A DNA stretch of 64,000 nucleotides, taken from positions 3,474,501-3,538,500 of the forward strand of contig OY848929.1 of NCBI GenBank assembly GCA_963693285.1, written 5' to 3'. Each line of letters begins with the position of its first letter. The first letter of the stretch is position 1. The notes beneath the pieces were generated by a model. The model saw nothing but the letters and a program-made list of their open reading frames with translations, was not told the DNA's origin and did no database searches. The stretch is from Xestospongia muta (Eukaryota; Porifera; Demospongiae; Haplosclerida; Petrosiidae). Positions 34,982-46,300 of the stretch are shown piece after piece. Made by a program: the position numbers and the translations under genes.

Positions 34982-37890
34982 CTAATTATGGAAATTAGGA
35001 GGAGAAGGAGTACTGGAACATTTGGAACAGGGACAAAGGTAGTGGTAAGAACACAGATTAGAGGAGTCAAAATTGTCTGAGAAGTTAGACCAGAAGAAGT
35101 TAATAATAGTGTTTTTGAGAGTGTTAGCTGATAGGGTGAGGTCCAGAGGAGGGAGAGAGTTCCAAAGACGTGGGAATCTAATAAAGTAGAAGTGACTGCC
35201 AGTGTTAGTAGGAATAGATGAGTGGACCAATTTTGAATGGGACAAGCTTCTAGTGTTTCCTTTAGTGAAGTGGAGATAATGGAGGATGTTGAAGTTTCTG
35301 GATGGATTTTTAATGCTGTTAATGAAGAATAAGACGTCATTGAGTTCAAAATGATACATTAGTGGAAGGAGATGAAGTATTTGGAGGCGAGACTTGTAGT
35401 CGGAATCATAGTCATTTAATATAAATTTTGTAGCTTGTCTCTGTATTCGTTCTAATGATTGGATGTCTTTGAGGAGGTGAGGTTGCCAAATTTGCGAACA
35501 ATAGCTAAGTTGGGATCTAATGAGACTAATGTAAAGTAGTTTCTTGCCAGATTGTGAATTTATAGAGGAAAATGATCTCCTAAGTAGACCTAGTAGTTTG
35601 TAGGCTTGAGAGGATAAATAGTTGTAGTGGTTGTTCCAGGAGAGGTCGCTAGAGATGATGATTCCAAGGTCTTTGTGATGACTGTGCAAAGAAATGGTGT
35701 TATTATCTACATGGTAGCTATGTGTTGTGTGAGGAGGATGACTGTGAAAGGAGATTTGTACAAATTTGAGAACATTGAAGAGAAGGTGGTTGTTGTTGCT
35801 CCAGTTCTGGAGAGATGAGAGATTGAGTTGAAAGTTAGTACAGTCATCAGGATTCTGGATACATTTGAAACATTTGGTGTCATCTGTGAATGTGAGTAGA
35901 TCAGAGAATGATACATCAGAAGGGAGATCACTGATATAGATCAGGAAAAGTAAAGGGCCCAAGATACTACCCCTGGGGGACCCCAGATAGTACTGGTAGG
36001 ATATTGGAGGAATGATGGTTGATAGAAACACATTGTTTTCTAGATGTAAGATAGGCTTTAAACAACAGCCAGAGGTTACCATTTATCCCACAAGACCAGA
36101 GCTTAATGAGTAGGTTATTATGGGGGACAGTGTCAAATGCTTTACAAAAGTCCAGGTAGACGGAATCCAACTGGCATTTGTTATGGAATGATAATAAGAT
36201 GTTGTGAATGAAAATGAGAAGCTGTTGTAGTGACAATTGACCACAAGGAAACCAAATTGTGACTGAGGTATGGAAGGAATGATGAAGTCAATTATTTTAT
36301 CGAAGATAATGCGCTCAAGTACTTTGGATATGATACATAGTAGGGATATTGGTCTGTAGTTCTTCACTGAGAAACAATCACCAGATTTGAAAATGAGGGT
36401 TACAGAGTGAGTGGTCCAGTCTGATGGAAGGTAGTGATGATGAAGTGAGAGGTTGAATAGATGGTTGATGGGTTGATGTAAAGCAATAGATGGTTGATAG
36501 GTTGATGTAAAGCAATAGCATTAGATTTAAGAACTAAGGGGCTAATGTTGTCTATACCCATAGCTTTGTTTGGGTCTAAGGAGATAAGGGCCATGTAGAC
36601 ATCAAGTTCAGTTATTTCAATACTAGAAAGGGAGGGTGAAACTGAAGAGAGATCATCCATAGATGATAGCTCAACAGAACTTGAGGTGAAGACTGAATGG
36701 AAGTACTGGTTGAACAAGGTGGCCTTCTCCAGGTCAGACTGAGCGCTGAGAGAGTCTAGGTAAACAGTTGGAGGAATTGAATTGTGTTTGGTGAGGTTTC
36801 TGATATGTTGGAAAATTTTAGATCTGCAGTTTGATGAATAGTTAAAGATGAGAGGGGCTTCGTAGTTAGATTTGGCTTGCTGGATATCATAATCGAGAGA
36901 TGTTTCCAGGTTAAAGATCTTGATTTGTTTAGAAGGTGTTGGGTGATTGAAGTGAGAGCATCTCAAGGATTTGAGACAGTTGATGTTGTGCCTGATGGTA
37001 GAGGAGAACCACGTGGGGTGGAGGTTGGGGCGGAGTTATACAGTTGGTACAAAGAGATCAACAGCTTGTGAAATAGCTTGTTTGATATATAGCCAGACAA
37101 AGTCAACATTGTCTGATAAGAAGCATGGGTTGAAGTCGTAGTCAAGGAGAAATGAGCAGATGCTGGAGAGATCAGCTTTGTTGTAGTTGCGGATATGGGT
37201 GGAGGACCAAGCATGGGTGACGTGAGATGTAGAGACCACAGAAAAAGAGATTATTGAATTGTCTGAATGAAGGATACAGGAATTATAGATAGCAATATTT
37301 GTAATTCTTTCTGGTACATTAGTGAAGAGCAGGTCCAGAATATTACCTTGTTTGTGAGTTGGGGAGTTAATTAACTGATATAAATTACAGTCGTAAATAA
37401 GGTCACAAAATCAGCTGGAGGTGGGAGAGAAGCCAGCTAATGTATCCCAGTTGATGTCAATCATATTGAAGTCGCCTAGGATGATTATAAACTTGGAGAC
37501 AGATACCAGGGAACATAGGTAGCTAGTAAGTAACAGATGATAATTAGAATTGGCATTTGGGGGTATATAGACAGTACATAAGGTAATAGGAGGAGATGTA
37601 ATGTTCACAGACAAAACTTCAATACTAGGAGGAGGTACCGGCGAGGACACTAGGTTAGAAGATAGAGAATCTTCAACTGCTACTAAAACACCACCACCAT
37701 GAGAACCACGATCCCTGCGATAGATCACAAAGTTTGTGGGCAGGATTTCACAGTTATATATTGAATCAGACAGCCAGGTTTCAGTGACTCCAATGATCTT
37801 ATGGTGGGAGGAGTAGACAAAAGACTGAAATTTTTTTAGCTTGTTGACTAGACTCCTAGAATTGAAGAAACAAACATGAGTGTAGTTGTT
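34982..37890 (-). pseudogene. LINE ORF2: AP endonuclease and reverse transcriptase, frameshifted
   Basis: Reading the minus strand: CFFNSRSLVNKL and VTETWLSDS (endonuclease start, about 37870-37780), RRDRGSHGGGVLVAV, then LGDFNMIDINWD (37411-37728), a linker, NYRPISLLCIISKVLE (36083-36367), DFCKAFDTVPHNNLL (35967-36236), SGVPQGSILGPLLFLIY and FTDDT (RT catalytic box, within 34982-36082) and the C-terminal domain (SYCSQIWQPHLL). The second segment of the box is FTDD rather than F/YADD. ORF2 is split over at least four frames. A 30-bp direct duplication lies at about 36465-36525. Confidence 0.9.
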
Positions 37891-37896
37891 GCCAAG

Positions 37897-39206
37897 TCAG
37901 TCTCCACCCTGTGGGCAGGATCCGACTGAGGCTGTAGAAGGGGTACAGGAGGGAGAGGTAGACAGGTGAGGTGGGCAGGAGGGCAGCCTGGATGTAGACG
38001 AATTAAGTGACAAGTCAGAATTAGGATCAGGTGAAAATATGTTGGAGGCAGTCCTCTTTGAAGATAATAATAGATTAGAGGTAGAAGCAATAGAGGACCG
38101 AGTCAGTTTATTGTCAATGATTTCAGCATGTAACTTGTGATTAACAAGGATGTACTTGTTGTTTCGTATTTTGATTGAACTGGAATCAACACCTGATTGT
38201 ATTAATGACGACTTCTCAGAAAGCAACAAAGATTCAGAAGACCTCTGCTGGCGTGTCATGTCTGGTTTGATTAACAGAGGAGGAGTAACAGAGCCACGTT
38301 TTGAGAGAAGGGAGAATACGTCAGTAGTCCTGTTAAGCTTGACTAGGATAGGTCTTGGTCGAGGGAGAGCTTGTTTGAATTTGCCTAAACGGTGATGGTC
38401 TCTAATAAATTAGGGCAGAACTGATTTGTCGATTTTGAAGAATACATTAATGACCTGTTGGAGGTCTTCTTGTTGTCTCTTGGACTTGGAAGTGCCCATG
38501 GGATGTTCCTTAATTCCATAGACAACGACATTAAACTTCTTGTCTAATTCATAAGGTTTATTGCTGGAAGATGCATAAGGTTTATTGCTGGAAGATGGTG
38601 AAGATGTGGTGGTTGACAAGGAAGTGGCACTAGGTATGAGACCAGGAGTGCCTATTTGATGATCAGAGGATACAAGTTGTGATTTGATAGAGGATAGTTC
38701 AGCTGTCAGATTGGAGACTATAGATTTCAGAGATGTGACTTCAGAGATTAAATCATGGAGATGGCAGTGGGGGCAGAGAAATTTAGAATCTGACTTTGAT
38801 AAGCCAGCACATCTACGATGTAGCCAGGAGTCACAAATGCCATCACAATGAATAGCATCATGTCCAGGAGTTGTTTCAGATTGTTCTTCAATCGGGTCAT
38901 CACAGATAGGACAAATACAGAGATTGGTCTTGAGAGAAGTAGTGGTTACTTTAGAATTAGTCATGGAAGTGGGAGATTTCGTACCAGTTACAGGCGACTT
39001 TGCCGAGGCAGAGCGAGCAGCAAACCCTGGAACACGTGGTGACACACTGCCTGAATCTGCTTTTCGAACTTTAAGAGTTTTTCTAGTTTGACAAGTAGAT
39101 CAGCTTTAGAATCCTTAGTGTCAAGGCCAAGATCAAGCATTTTCTGTTTAATAGCGGGTAGTTTCAAGTTTTTCAACTCAGAGAAATTCAGAGTATCAGC
39201 AGCCAT
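37897..39206 (-). pseudogene. LINE ORF1 with SAP-like, PHD-like and RRM-like parts
   Basis: Starts MAADTLNFSELKNLKLPAIK (39206), a SAP-like helix pair. After a frameshift comes a PHD/zinc finger (CICPICDDP...HCDGICDSWLHRRC...LCPHC), a coiled coil (SLKSIVSNLTAELSSIKSQL), a serine-rich linker with a 27-bp tandem duplication encoding SSNKPYA, and an RRM-like KFNVVVYGIKE. A stop at 38410 interrupts it; homology continues as LGKFKQALPRPRPILVKL. ORF1 of such LINEs binds RNA. Confidence 0.8.
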
Positions 39207-39275
39207 ATTTTAAAAACACAGTTGAATGTCGATGTTTTAATTCCTTTAATACCTAATATTAAATCAGTATCTAAC

Positions 39276-39488
39276 CTGAGACAAAGTGATCTGAGCAAAC
39301 TCTACTACTTTCAGAAGGAACCTAGCCCTTTCTGTTAATTTTTGCCACCGAGGCATTACGCCTCTTTTCAGAAAGCATCCTTTCATTTTCTCCCTGATGT
39401 AGAATTATCTTTGAGTTTCTGTAAGATCCTTTGCTTGTTCCATTCACTGCTCTATTAGTGCAATTCACACACAACAAGACGCAACCAT
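39276..39488 (-). pseudogene. THAP-domain exon of the transposase, broken
   Basis: Minus strand from ATG (39488): VASCCV, a 1-base shift to VNCTNRAV, then NASVAKINRKG-stop-VPSESSRVCSDHFVS, ending at donor TCAG/gttaga. The C2CH order of a THAP DNA-binding domain is recognisable; the TAG sits where THAP domains have the invariant Trp. Spliced to 34779 it gives CSDHFVSGKPAELHD in phase, which shows the two halves are one gene. Confidence 0.82.
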
Positions 39489-39501
39489 AACTATTCTAGG
39501 C

Positions 39502-39613
39502 AGTGTCTATTCGTCCGGCAGGAAATGTATACTTTGTTGTGTAATAAACTGATCCCCACTCCCTAAACCTTTATACAACAAAGTATACATTTCCTGCCGG
39601 ACGAATAGACACT
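39502..39613. repeat. perfect 39-bp inverted repeat with 34-nt loop
   Basis: 39502-39540 and 39575-39613 are exact reverse complements (starting agtgtctattcgtccggcag); the loop is 39541-39574. It lies 14 bp upstream of the THAP exon start. It may be a transposon end, a foldback element or a long hairpin RNA. Confidence 0.95.
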
Positions 39614-39651
39614 ACGATTATTCTATTGCAATCGTGTTTGCCAACCAATAC

Positions 39652-39689
39652 CATAGATAGTATAGACTACGTAACCGGGATTGGAAACG
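39652..39689 (+). repeat. 38-bp inverted repeat, left copy
   Basis: Exact reverse complement of 40856-40893 (catagatagtatagactacg...). It is followed by a 14-bp palindrome, ggatcacgtgatcc (39689-39702). Confidence 0.95.
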
Positions 39690-40338
39690 GATCACGTGAT
39701 CCCATAGAACTGAATGAACATTCGAAAACGCACTCCGTGTCCAAAGAAATCAATTAATTTTTATTACCTGACATTGTAAACTGGACATACTCTTACCAGT
39801 ATTATATTACTCTATGAAGACATTAATGTGATTTTTATTTATCAAAACATTGACTATATAATTTTCTTTATGTTCTATTATTAAAAGAAGTTAATAACAC
39901 AGGCATTCACTTTTAAATTACTTATTTTACGATGAAAATAGCACTAAAAATACTTTTGTAGCTCTTTCATCTTACAGCATTGTTATTACTAAAAGATTTA
40001 GGACGAAATATTTAGAACAAATAAGAACACGTTGGTTTAGACTGTTCTTTCTAAGTAAAGTCGCGCTATTCTTATGGAAAACACTAAAACAACATAAGAT
40101 AGAGGTGCACTTTTGGGACTATAGCCATTGTTTTAAACTATGTAGACATAAATTACAACCTTTTATCTGAAGATGAAGGATTGCTGTGTTGGTTTAGCTT
40201 GTTATAATTTGCTTTAGCAATCTCCTGTCACAGTTATGTAAGATACAAAATACTCGTACATATTCAGTACAAAAATTAAGTATAGTACACTAAAATAATT
40301 ATTAATAAATATTTTCCTTTCAAATGGTAAAACAAAAT

Positions 40339-40710
40339 TCAGACTGTACTATAGAAAGCACAGGCTAATATAATAGATCTTTTATAGGAATTAGTACTAG
40401 TGACTAGGATAATTATGCCACTAAATATTTGATCAGTAATGTACTGATACACGACAGGATTGTTTGAACAACTAATCAATGCTTGAATGAAACTACACCA
40501 TGTAGACCTAAAGTGCTCTGACGTCCTGATGTCGGGGTATCTTCCCCATATTCTCTCCCTTCTTGTTGTCATATTCTTACAATTATCTTGTTCAAGAGTG
40601 GATGACAGGTCATGTATTAGGCTGATTGCAAAAGTTGATACAATCTCCCTGTTTTCAGACCTAGAACACCATTTAACAGGAGGTCTGCACTATCTAACAC
40701 TAATAAATAT
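40339..40710 (-). pseudogene. fragment of a transposon-associated protein
   Basis: Minus strand: PVKWCSRSENREIVSTFAIS, then RRERIWGRYPDIRTSEHF, STWCSFIQALI and NPVVYQYITDQIF. The pattern RR-x-x-IW-x-x-Y-x-x-(L/I)RTS plus YQY-x-TD-x-(I/V)F resembles a family common in invertebrate DNA transposons, recalled from memory without a firm name. The open frame is short and ends at 40339. Confidence 0.4.
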
Positions 40711-40855
40711 TTATTATAAACTAACACTTAATTAAAGAAAAGATTCCAAAAATACTACACGCTAGTTTCAGAAGAAACAGGCCATAGTTTACATATATTA
40801 TACCGTTTGTGCTTGTCAGATAAAGATGACAAGGAGTGTACCGGAAGTGCGTGGG

Positions 40856-40893
40856 CGTTTCCAATCCCGGTTACGTAGTCTATACTATCTATG
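40856..40893 (-). repeat. 38-bp inverted repeat, right copy
   Basis: Exact reverse complement of 39652-39689. Confidence 0.95.
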
Positions 40894-41034
40894 CCAATAC
40901 GGGCGACCGGATGCTCCGCCTACTTCCGTGCAACTGCTCTATTTTCTCATTATTACAAGGTATACAACAGGTTGTCATTGTAGGAAAAGGAGTGTTCCGG
41001 CAATGCATGGGCGTCGCCAATCCGGACGTACAAT

Positions 41035-41735
41035 CAATGCTGTGTGTTCGTCTACGTAAGCCACACCCATCTAACATTGTAATATGGTTACTTTCCTACT
41101 ATTGGAAGACTCACTTACTTGTAAAACCTGGCTTCTTCTCTGAGGCAAAGAGGATCTTTGCTGGTTCTGGGATACAGATCAGTTCAGATGGGTTTCAATG
41201 TCTTGTAGTTGCTACTGCATCCCATAATTTCATAAGACAAGTTGCCGAAAATAAGATCAGTCTTTGGTGTGGAGAGCTTAACTTCCTGAGCTCCATTGCT
41301 AAGTCCTATCCTCATCCTGCTTATACAACCTTCATTCACGAAGTAATGTCACATTGGACATCTTTCGGATTACAGATATCTTGGCACCCTTTCTGTTAGA
41401 AACCCTCCAACCTTTGGAAGAGACACTACGAATGAAATTTATTCCCTCCCTAACTGCCCATATGGAAAATTTGAACAGGGCCTTTGGCCTTACCAAATCA
41501 CCTGGATGGTCTGGGATTACAGAAACTAGCTACTTTTGCATCAGCACAATTTTCTTTCTCAAATTCGATCTGTGGCCCCCTCATCATACTTATTAACAAC
41601 CAATCAACATCTTCAAACCTGGTGGACTGTAGCTGGGAATAATCAAACCCTCTATTCAAGGAGAAAAGAGGAAGTATAACACGGATAATGCAGCTGCCCT
41701 TTCCAACAAGCTAGGCCCTGACATTCACAAGGGTA
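41035..41735 (+). pseudogene. retroelement pol fragment, plus strand
   Basis: The frame ending at 41399 has VRLRKPHPSNIV, FAGSGIQISSDGFQC, WCGELNFLSSIAKSYPH and YTTFIHEVMSHWT. After frameshifts come LEPLEETLRMKFIPSLT-like and GLGLQKLATFASAQFSFSNS, then DNAAALSNKLGPDIHKGM. These are conserved pieces of the region downstream of the RT in a retroelement family of corals and sponges, known to me by motif only. At least three frames are used. Confidence 0.65.
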
Positions 41736-41740
41736 TGATC

Positions 41741-41745
<5 letters not shown>

Positions 41746-41772
<27 letters not shown>

Positions 41773-41880
41773 AACTATAGCAACAACAACAATAAATGAC
41801 AACAGAAGAATCAAGAAAACAAGAATTAATAAGGATTGAGAAAAAGCAAAAAAACAACAACAACAACAACAGCAACAACA
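41746..41880. repeat. (TTA)n and (CAA)n simple repeats
   Basis: A TTA run at about 41747-41771 and CAA/ACA runs at about 41851-41881, directly after the plus-strand pol fragment. Confidence 0.9.
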
Positions 41881-41999
41881 AAAAACACTTAGTTCATTGA
41901 TAAGCCAATTGATGCTCCATCTTCAAGTCCAAGGAACCTCCACTTTGTACGAGACCCTCTTAAACAAAGTATGGATGATCTCAAGATGGCAAATAACAT

Positions 42000-42286
42000 T
42001 CTAGTTCTCACCCATCCCATTATTTCGCTATAAGATTTCCCCCATTTAGATAACAGAGACTCTCATTATCTCTTTTCAAAAGACATCAGCTTCATTACCA
42101 AACATACCATCAACCGAGCAGCAAATTGGTGTAAACAGCGCAAGACGTGCCTCACACGCAGCCATATATTTTTCTTTTTTTCTCCCTCAGCTGGTCTCAA
42201 CACTTCTTTTGGTGAATGATCACTATAAGACTGGACGTCAGTATCTATAACTCTTATATCAAACAACGCCTCAGTCTGAGGCAACC

Positions 42287-42290
<4 letters not shown>
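42000..42290 (-). pseudogene. C-terminal part of the same type of pol, minus strand
   Basis: Minus strand: LFDIRVIDTDVQSYSDHSPK, EVLRPAEGEKKK, and in shifted frames FTPICCSVDGMFGNEADVFL. This would normally follow the segment found on the plus strand at 41035-41735, so the two are inverted relative to each other or are separate insertions. Confidence 0.6.
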
Positions 42291-42322
<32 letters not shown>

Positions 42323-42323
42323 T

Positions 42324-42355
<32 letters not shown>

Positions 42356-42362
42356 TATTATA
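42286..42362. repeat. (AAT)n(ATC)n microsatellite
   Basis: Trinucleotide runs; a further TTA run is at about 42477-42500. Confidence 0.95.
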
Positions 42363-42772
42363 CAATAACAGAAAATATACGTATAGATCTTTTAAGATAA
42401 GTTATTATTATCATTATTGTTGATAGTATTATTATTTCAGAGTTCTTTCCGCTATGGGTGGTCAATTGTCATTGTTGTTATTATTATTATTATTATTATC
42501 GAATAAAGCTGTCTTGTATAGGCAAACAGCACCATGCAACACTTGCCCATCCATTAATAATTAACTTTTTTAACCTACAACATGCTGCCTTCAAATTCAA
42601 CTTTGTTGCAATACTAATCAATGAGGACTGTGTTGTGGTATTAAAATGAGGCCTGTATTTTAGTATTGTACTGAGTTAACTCAACAGTAATACAAAAACC
42701 AATATATATATATAGGCACTACCACCACCAGAATTGACGTTTATCCAGTTTATAATTAATTTCTTGCAGGAG

Positions 42773-42956
42773 GGGTGGTTCTTGGTGTAACTTGACTATG
42801 ACGACATCATTATGAAATGACACAGAGTGATGTCAACATATTGATGACATCACCTAAACCAAAAACCAAACCTAACATTATTAACTCTATGACACATAGT
42901 GATGTCATCAGAGGACAAGTTCTACATCATCAGTCAAGTTACACCAAGAAGCAGCC
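42773..42956. mobile_element. hAT-like MITE with 8-bp target duplication
   Basis: A 184-bp element flanked by the 8-bp direct repeat TGCAGGAG (42765-42772 and 42957-42964). Its 25-bp terminal inverted repeats (42773-42797, 42932-42956) differ at two positions; 17 bp (cttggtgtaacttgact) are perfect. The 8-bp duplication points to the hAT (or P) superfamily. Interior: repeated gatgacatcac/gtgatgtcatc. It lies about 340 bp upstream of the FLAD1 start codon. Confidence 0.88.
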
Positions 42957-43149
42957 TGCAGGAGTGACATTTTGACTGTTAGGTTTCAATTTAAATTACT
43001 GCTACAATACATAGTATTAATTTAATCTTAGTTTGAATTTGAATCACTTTAAATTTTAGACAAAATGTGGCATTAGTTAAATTGAGAGTTAGATAAGATG
43101 TATAACGTCATTGTGCGCAAGCTAGCTACACTAAGCCTGGCAGCCTTAC

Positions 43150-43298
43150 AACATCGATTACAGGATTCACGTGATCAACCAATAAATTTATGAATTTTAA
43201 GCATTAGGACTAACAGTAACAGTACAATCCTGTTTCTGTCTTAATCACGACGTGTTATTGGTAAAGATTGACGTATTTTAGAGCAGTTAGTGACCCTG
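43150..43298 (+). promoter_or_regulatory. candidate FLAD1 promoter/5' UTR
   Basis: Upstream of the ATG are a CACGTG E-box (43168-43173), a CCAAT box (43179-43183), an inverted ATTGG near 43257 and a tgacgta CRE-like half site near 43270. No TATA box at a convincing position. The elements are seen; their function is inferred. Confidence 0.4.
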
Positions 43299-43335
43299 AT
43301 GGCGTTACTCCTACCACCTACAGCTGGAATTATCG
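43299..43335 (+). CDS. FLAD1: FLAD1 exon 1
   Basis: ATG, then [11 protein letters not shown] and a split Gly codon at donor G/gtgagt. The split joins exon 2 as IIGDEIL, matching the conserved motif, which supports the start. Confidence 0.88.
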
Positions 43336-46300
43336 GTGAGTTTAATACTTGCACTGAGAGGTGTCATGTCTTTAGATATCCCTTTCTACCTACCTCTGTT
43401 TACCTTAGTGTAAGTCGACTTTAATGTCATTCATGTTATTAAAATGGAAAGTAAGTATTTTAGCTACATGGACCTTTTTTTAATAATTATAGTCAGCTGG
43501 GTTATTCCTTCCTTTTTGGTATCTACCATAGTAATTAAATATTCATAAGCTGTTACTTTGCAATACGAACGTCATATATCACTTTGAATTTTTTTCAAAT
43601 CAGTATTCAATTTGTATATGATGAAAAACTATTCTATTAGTAACTATTTATGAGACAAGCCAAAGTTTGTAAACATAAATGAGTTGACTAATTTCGTTCC
43701 CTGGGACTGTCTGAATACAGTCATGAAATGAGTGATCCTCAATTTGAAATGGAGCTGTGGAGATTTTAAAATAGCTTTTTTGCTGTCCTTTTGCTTGTTA
43801 AAAGGCTACGTTTTATCTGATAGAGCATAGAAAGGATTAAAAAGAGTGTATATGAAGTTATAGAAAAGTGCATGGCATCTTAAAGACTGCTCTACCAGTT
43901 TGTGTAAAATATCTGGTGATGACTCAACTTTTTTGATATATATCCTGACTTTCTTATTTGAAGAAGGAGATCTTTCTGTTTCTTTAACTTTTTGTAGTAA
44001 TTTTCTTGTTAGAGCATTGATTAATGACATTTGACAGTGTTTTCTATATATTCAGTAGGTATATTACACGAAAGCTGATAATCAATATCTGGTGGACTCA
44101 AAGTCCAACAGTACCATGCTACATATAACTGGATATGACTAACGTTTCTAACCATAGCTGTTTGTAAGGTTCAGAATGTCAATTCTAACAAAACAAGAGT
44201 ATTGTACATCTCTTCTTAAGTAGTTTAAGGAAAATATTTATGAGAAACTTACCTACTATGGTAACTTAATGTATGTTAGCTTACAGGTTTACCAAACTGC
44301 TTATTCTGGTGTGATGATGTAAGAACAGAGAATTCATTTTAAACAAGATTACAATTATAAAAATCATCACAATATTATTTTGATGGTATTATTGTGCTGT
44401 AAGTGACTTGAATATTGCTATAGTTTAGGATTGGAAGGTTGCCAAAACCTATGGAATGGTTCAAAGATGTTTCTTTGAGTTACAGTTATAAAAACTTTGA
44501 TCAGTCATGCCCAATTCAAAGCACTCGTAGTAATAAGATTAATATTCATTTTGATGTTTAGCAGTTACTTTTTGCGGGTTAATTTCATTTTTGCGGGTTG
44601 ATTTTTAGCAGTTACTTTTTGCGGATTAATTTCATCTGTTGCTCTCAAAGTTGCATATGATCATTATTATATTAATACTGTGAAATTAGGCATATATAAA
44701 TATACATGTACACACTTTCCAAAACAAACTTAGAACAACCTGACATATGGAGTGGACTAGGTGCAAAGGTACACAATTTGTGAAGTATCTTGACATGTGC
44801 ACACATACACTTTAGAAAACTTTATTATGTTTTAAATGAATAGTAATGATATTCAGACTATTATGAGTACTATAATGCTATTCCAATGATTCTAGTGACT
44901 TGTAATATGAAGAACTCTGTTATGACTTACAATTTTATTGCAACTTCTGGGTTTGTAGGAAGAACATCATCCTGCATACATGCACAATAAAAGAGAATTT
45001 AAAGGACGTATGAAAGAGCTTTGTGTTATTAGATAAAAAGTGCCACCTTTCAAACCAAACTTGCTCCATGTTCATGCAGATGAGCAAAGCACTGTGTATT
45101 TAATTATATATAATGAAGTATATATCAATATCAAATTTGAGTGGTAACACCATTATATTAATTATTAGGAATACTATCAAGAGAAAAACACAAGCTTGTG
45201 AAGCTTATGTGCATTCTTTATTTGAGAAGATTAACACAAGTGTTAAAGATAGCTATTTGAAGTCACCATGAAAATATTACATATCTTTAAAACAGTTATA
45301 GGTGATGAAATACTTAAAGGTCATGTTCAAGATATTAACTCTAATTATTTGTGCAAGGAACTGTGGTCTTTAGGGATAAGAGTAGTCAAGGTATCTATAT
45401 ATGAATGCATAACACTTCATTACACATATACTAGATATCAGTTGTAGGAGATTGTCTTAATGGAATCGCTAAAGAAGTTAACGAATTTTCTAGTCAGTTT
45501 GATTTTGTTCTTACCTGTGGTGGAGTAGGTCCAACGCATGATGATGTAACAATGGAAGGTTAGTATAACTAAGAAAATTCAAGGTCTGTTAGTTACTTTG
45601 CACACTATGTAGGAAGTTGCTAAGAGTAATGGCTGTTAAATTTATTCTATCACACTATAGTTTGTCCCAATTTACAGCAAATGAATTAGGTGTTTATTAA
45701 ACTCCTAATTGCTCAAGCACATGGTTTTTACAATACCTAAAGAGCAGTATACTTAAATTGTCGATGCAAATAAAGTGATATATATAATCTATTATTTGTG
45801 GTTACTATGTATAGATAGCATTCTTATACGCTGGTTTGATTATATCCCTACATTTGATTTTAAAATTCTGTCGTTTTCATTGTTTCTAGTTTTCGCATCA
45901 GTTATTGTATGATATATATAAATAGGATTTCATAAGTTTGTTTTCTGTTTGCTTTTTGAGTTCTTTATAGAGCTAGGGTATAGATGATGATAATAATACT
46001 TTGTTTTGGTAACAACTTTGTTCTTCATGACCAGTTAGTTGCTTTCAAAAACATAACCCTGATTCAAGTACCTTTTATTTTAAGCAAATGAAAAATTTTA
46101 TCAGAGTACCTATTATTTTAAGCAAATAAAAAATTTCTTGAACCTTATCAGTTAAGGGGGCATCAGCTGTGTTAATTGTAGTTGGAAAAAAATATTGACA
46201 AAGACTTCAATATTTTACTTTCAATTAAAAATGATCATTAATAAAAGAAACCACTCTTCCAGGTAGTGATTGTCCAGACTGCAGAGATTGCAAAATGAGT

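Larger units (their letters stand above)
34780..39230 (-). mobile_element. LINE (CR1/L2/Jockey-type non-LTR retrotransposon) inside the THAP-transposase intron
   Basis: A nearly full-length minus-strand element: ORF1 (39206 to about 37900), ORF2 with AP-endonuclease and reverse transcriptase (about 37890 to 34982), a 3' UTR and a (TAA)n tail (34791-34832 on the plus strand). It lies wholly between the donor (39276/39275) and acceptor (34780/34779) of the host transposase gene. The right border is within 39207-39270. Several frameshifts and stops make it inactive. Confidence 0.9.
39640..40900. mobile_element. element with 38-bp inverted repeats carrying a gene fragment
   Basis: The 38-bp perfect inverted repeats at 39652-39689 and 40856-40893 enclose about 1.2 kb, including a minus-strand coding fragment (40339-40710). 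The outer boundaries and target duplication could not be set. A diverged direct copy of the right-end motif (ggagtgt-ccgg...catgggcg) lies at about 40989-41030. Confidence 0.55.

Noticed and set aside
35627..37071. Plus-strand frames across 35.6-37.1 kb
   Set aside because: They are the complementary strand of LINE ORF2.
42066..42365. 99-codon minus-strand frame as a complete protein
   Set aside because: Its N-terminal Asp/Tyr runs are translated microsatellite; only the pol C-terminal piece is meaningful.
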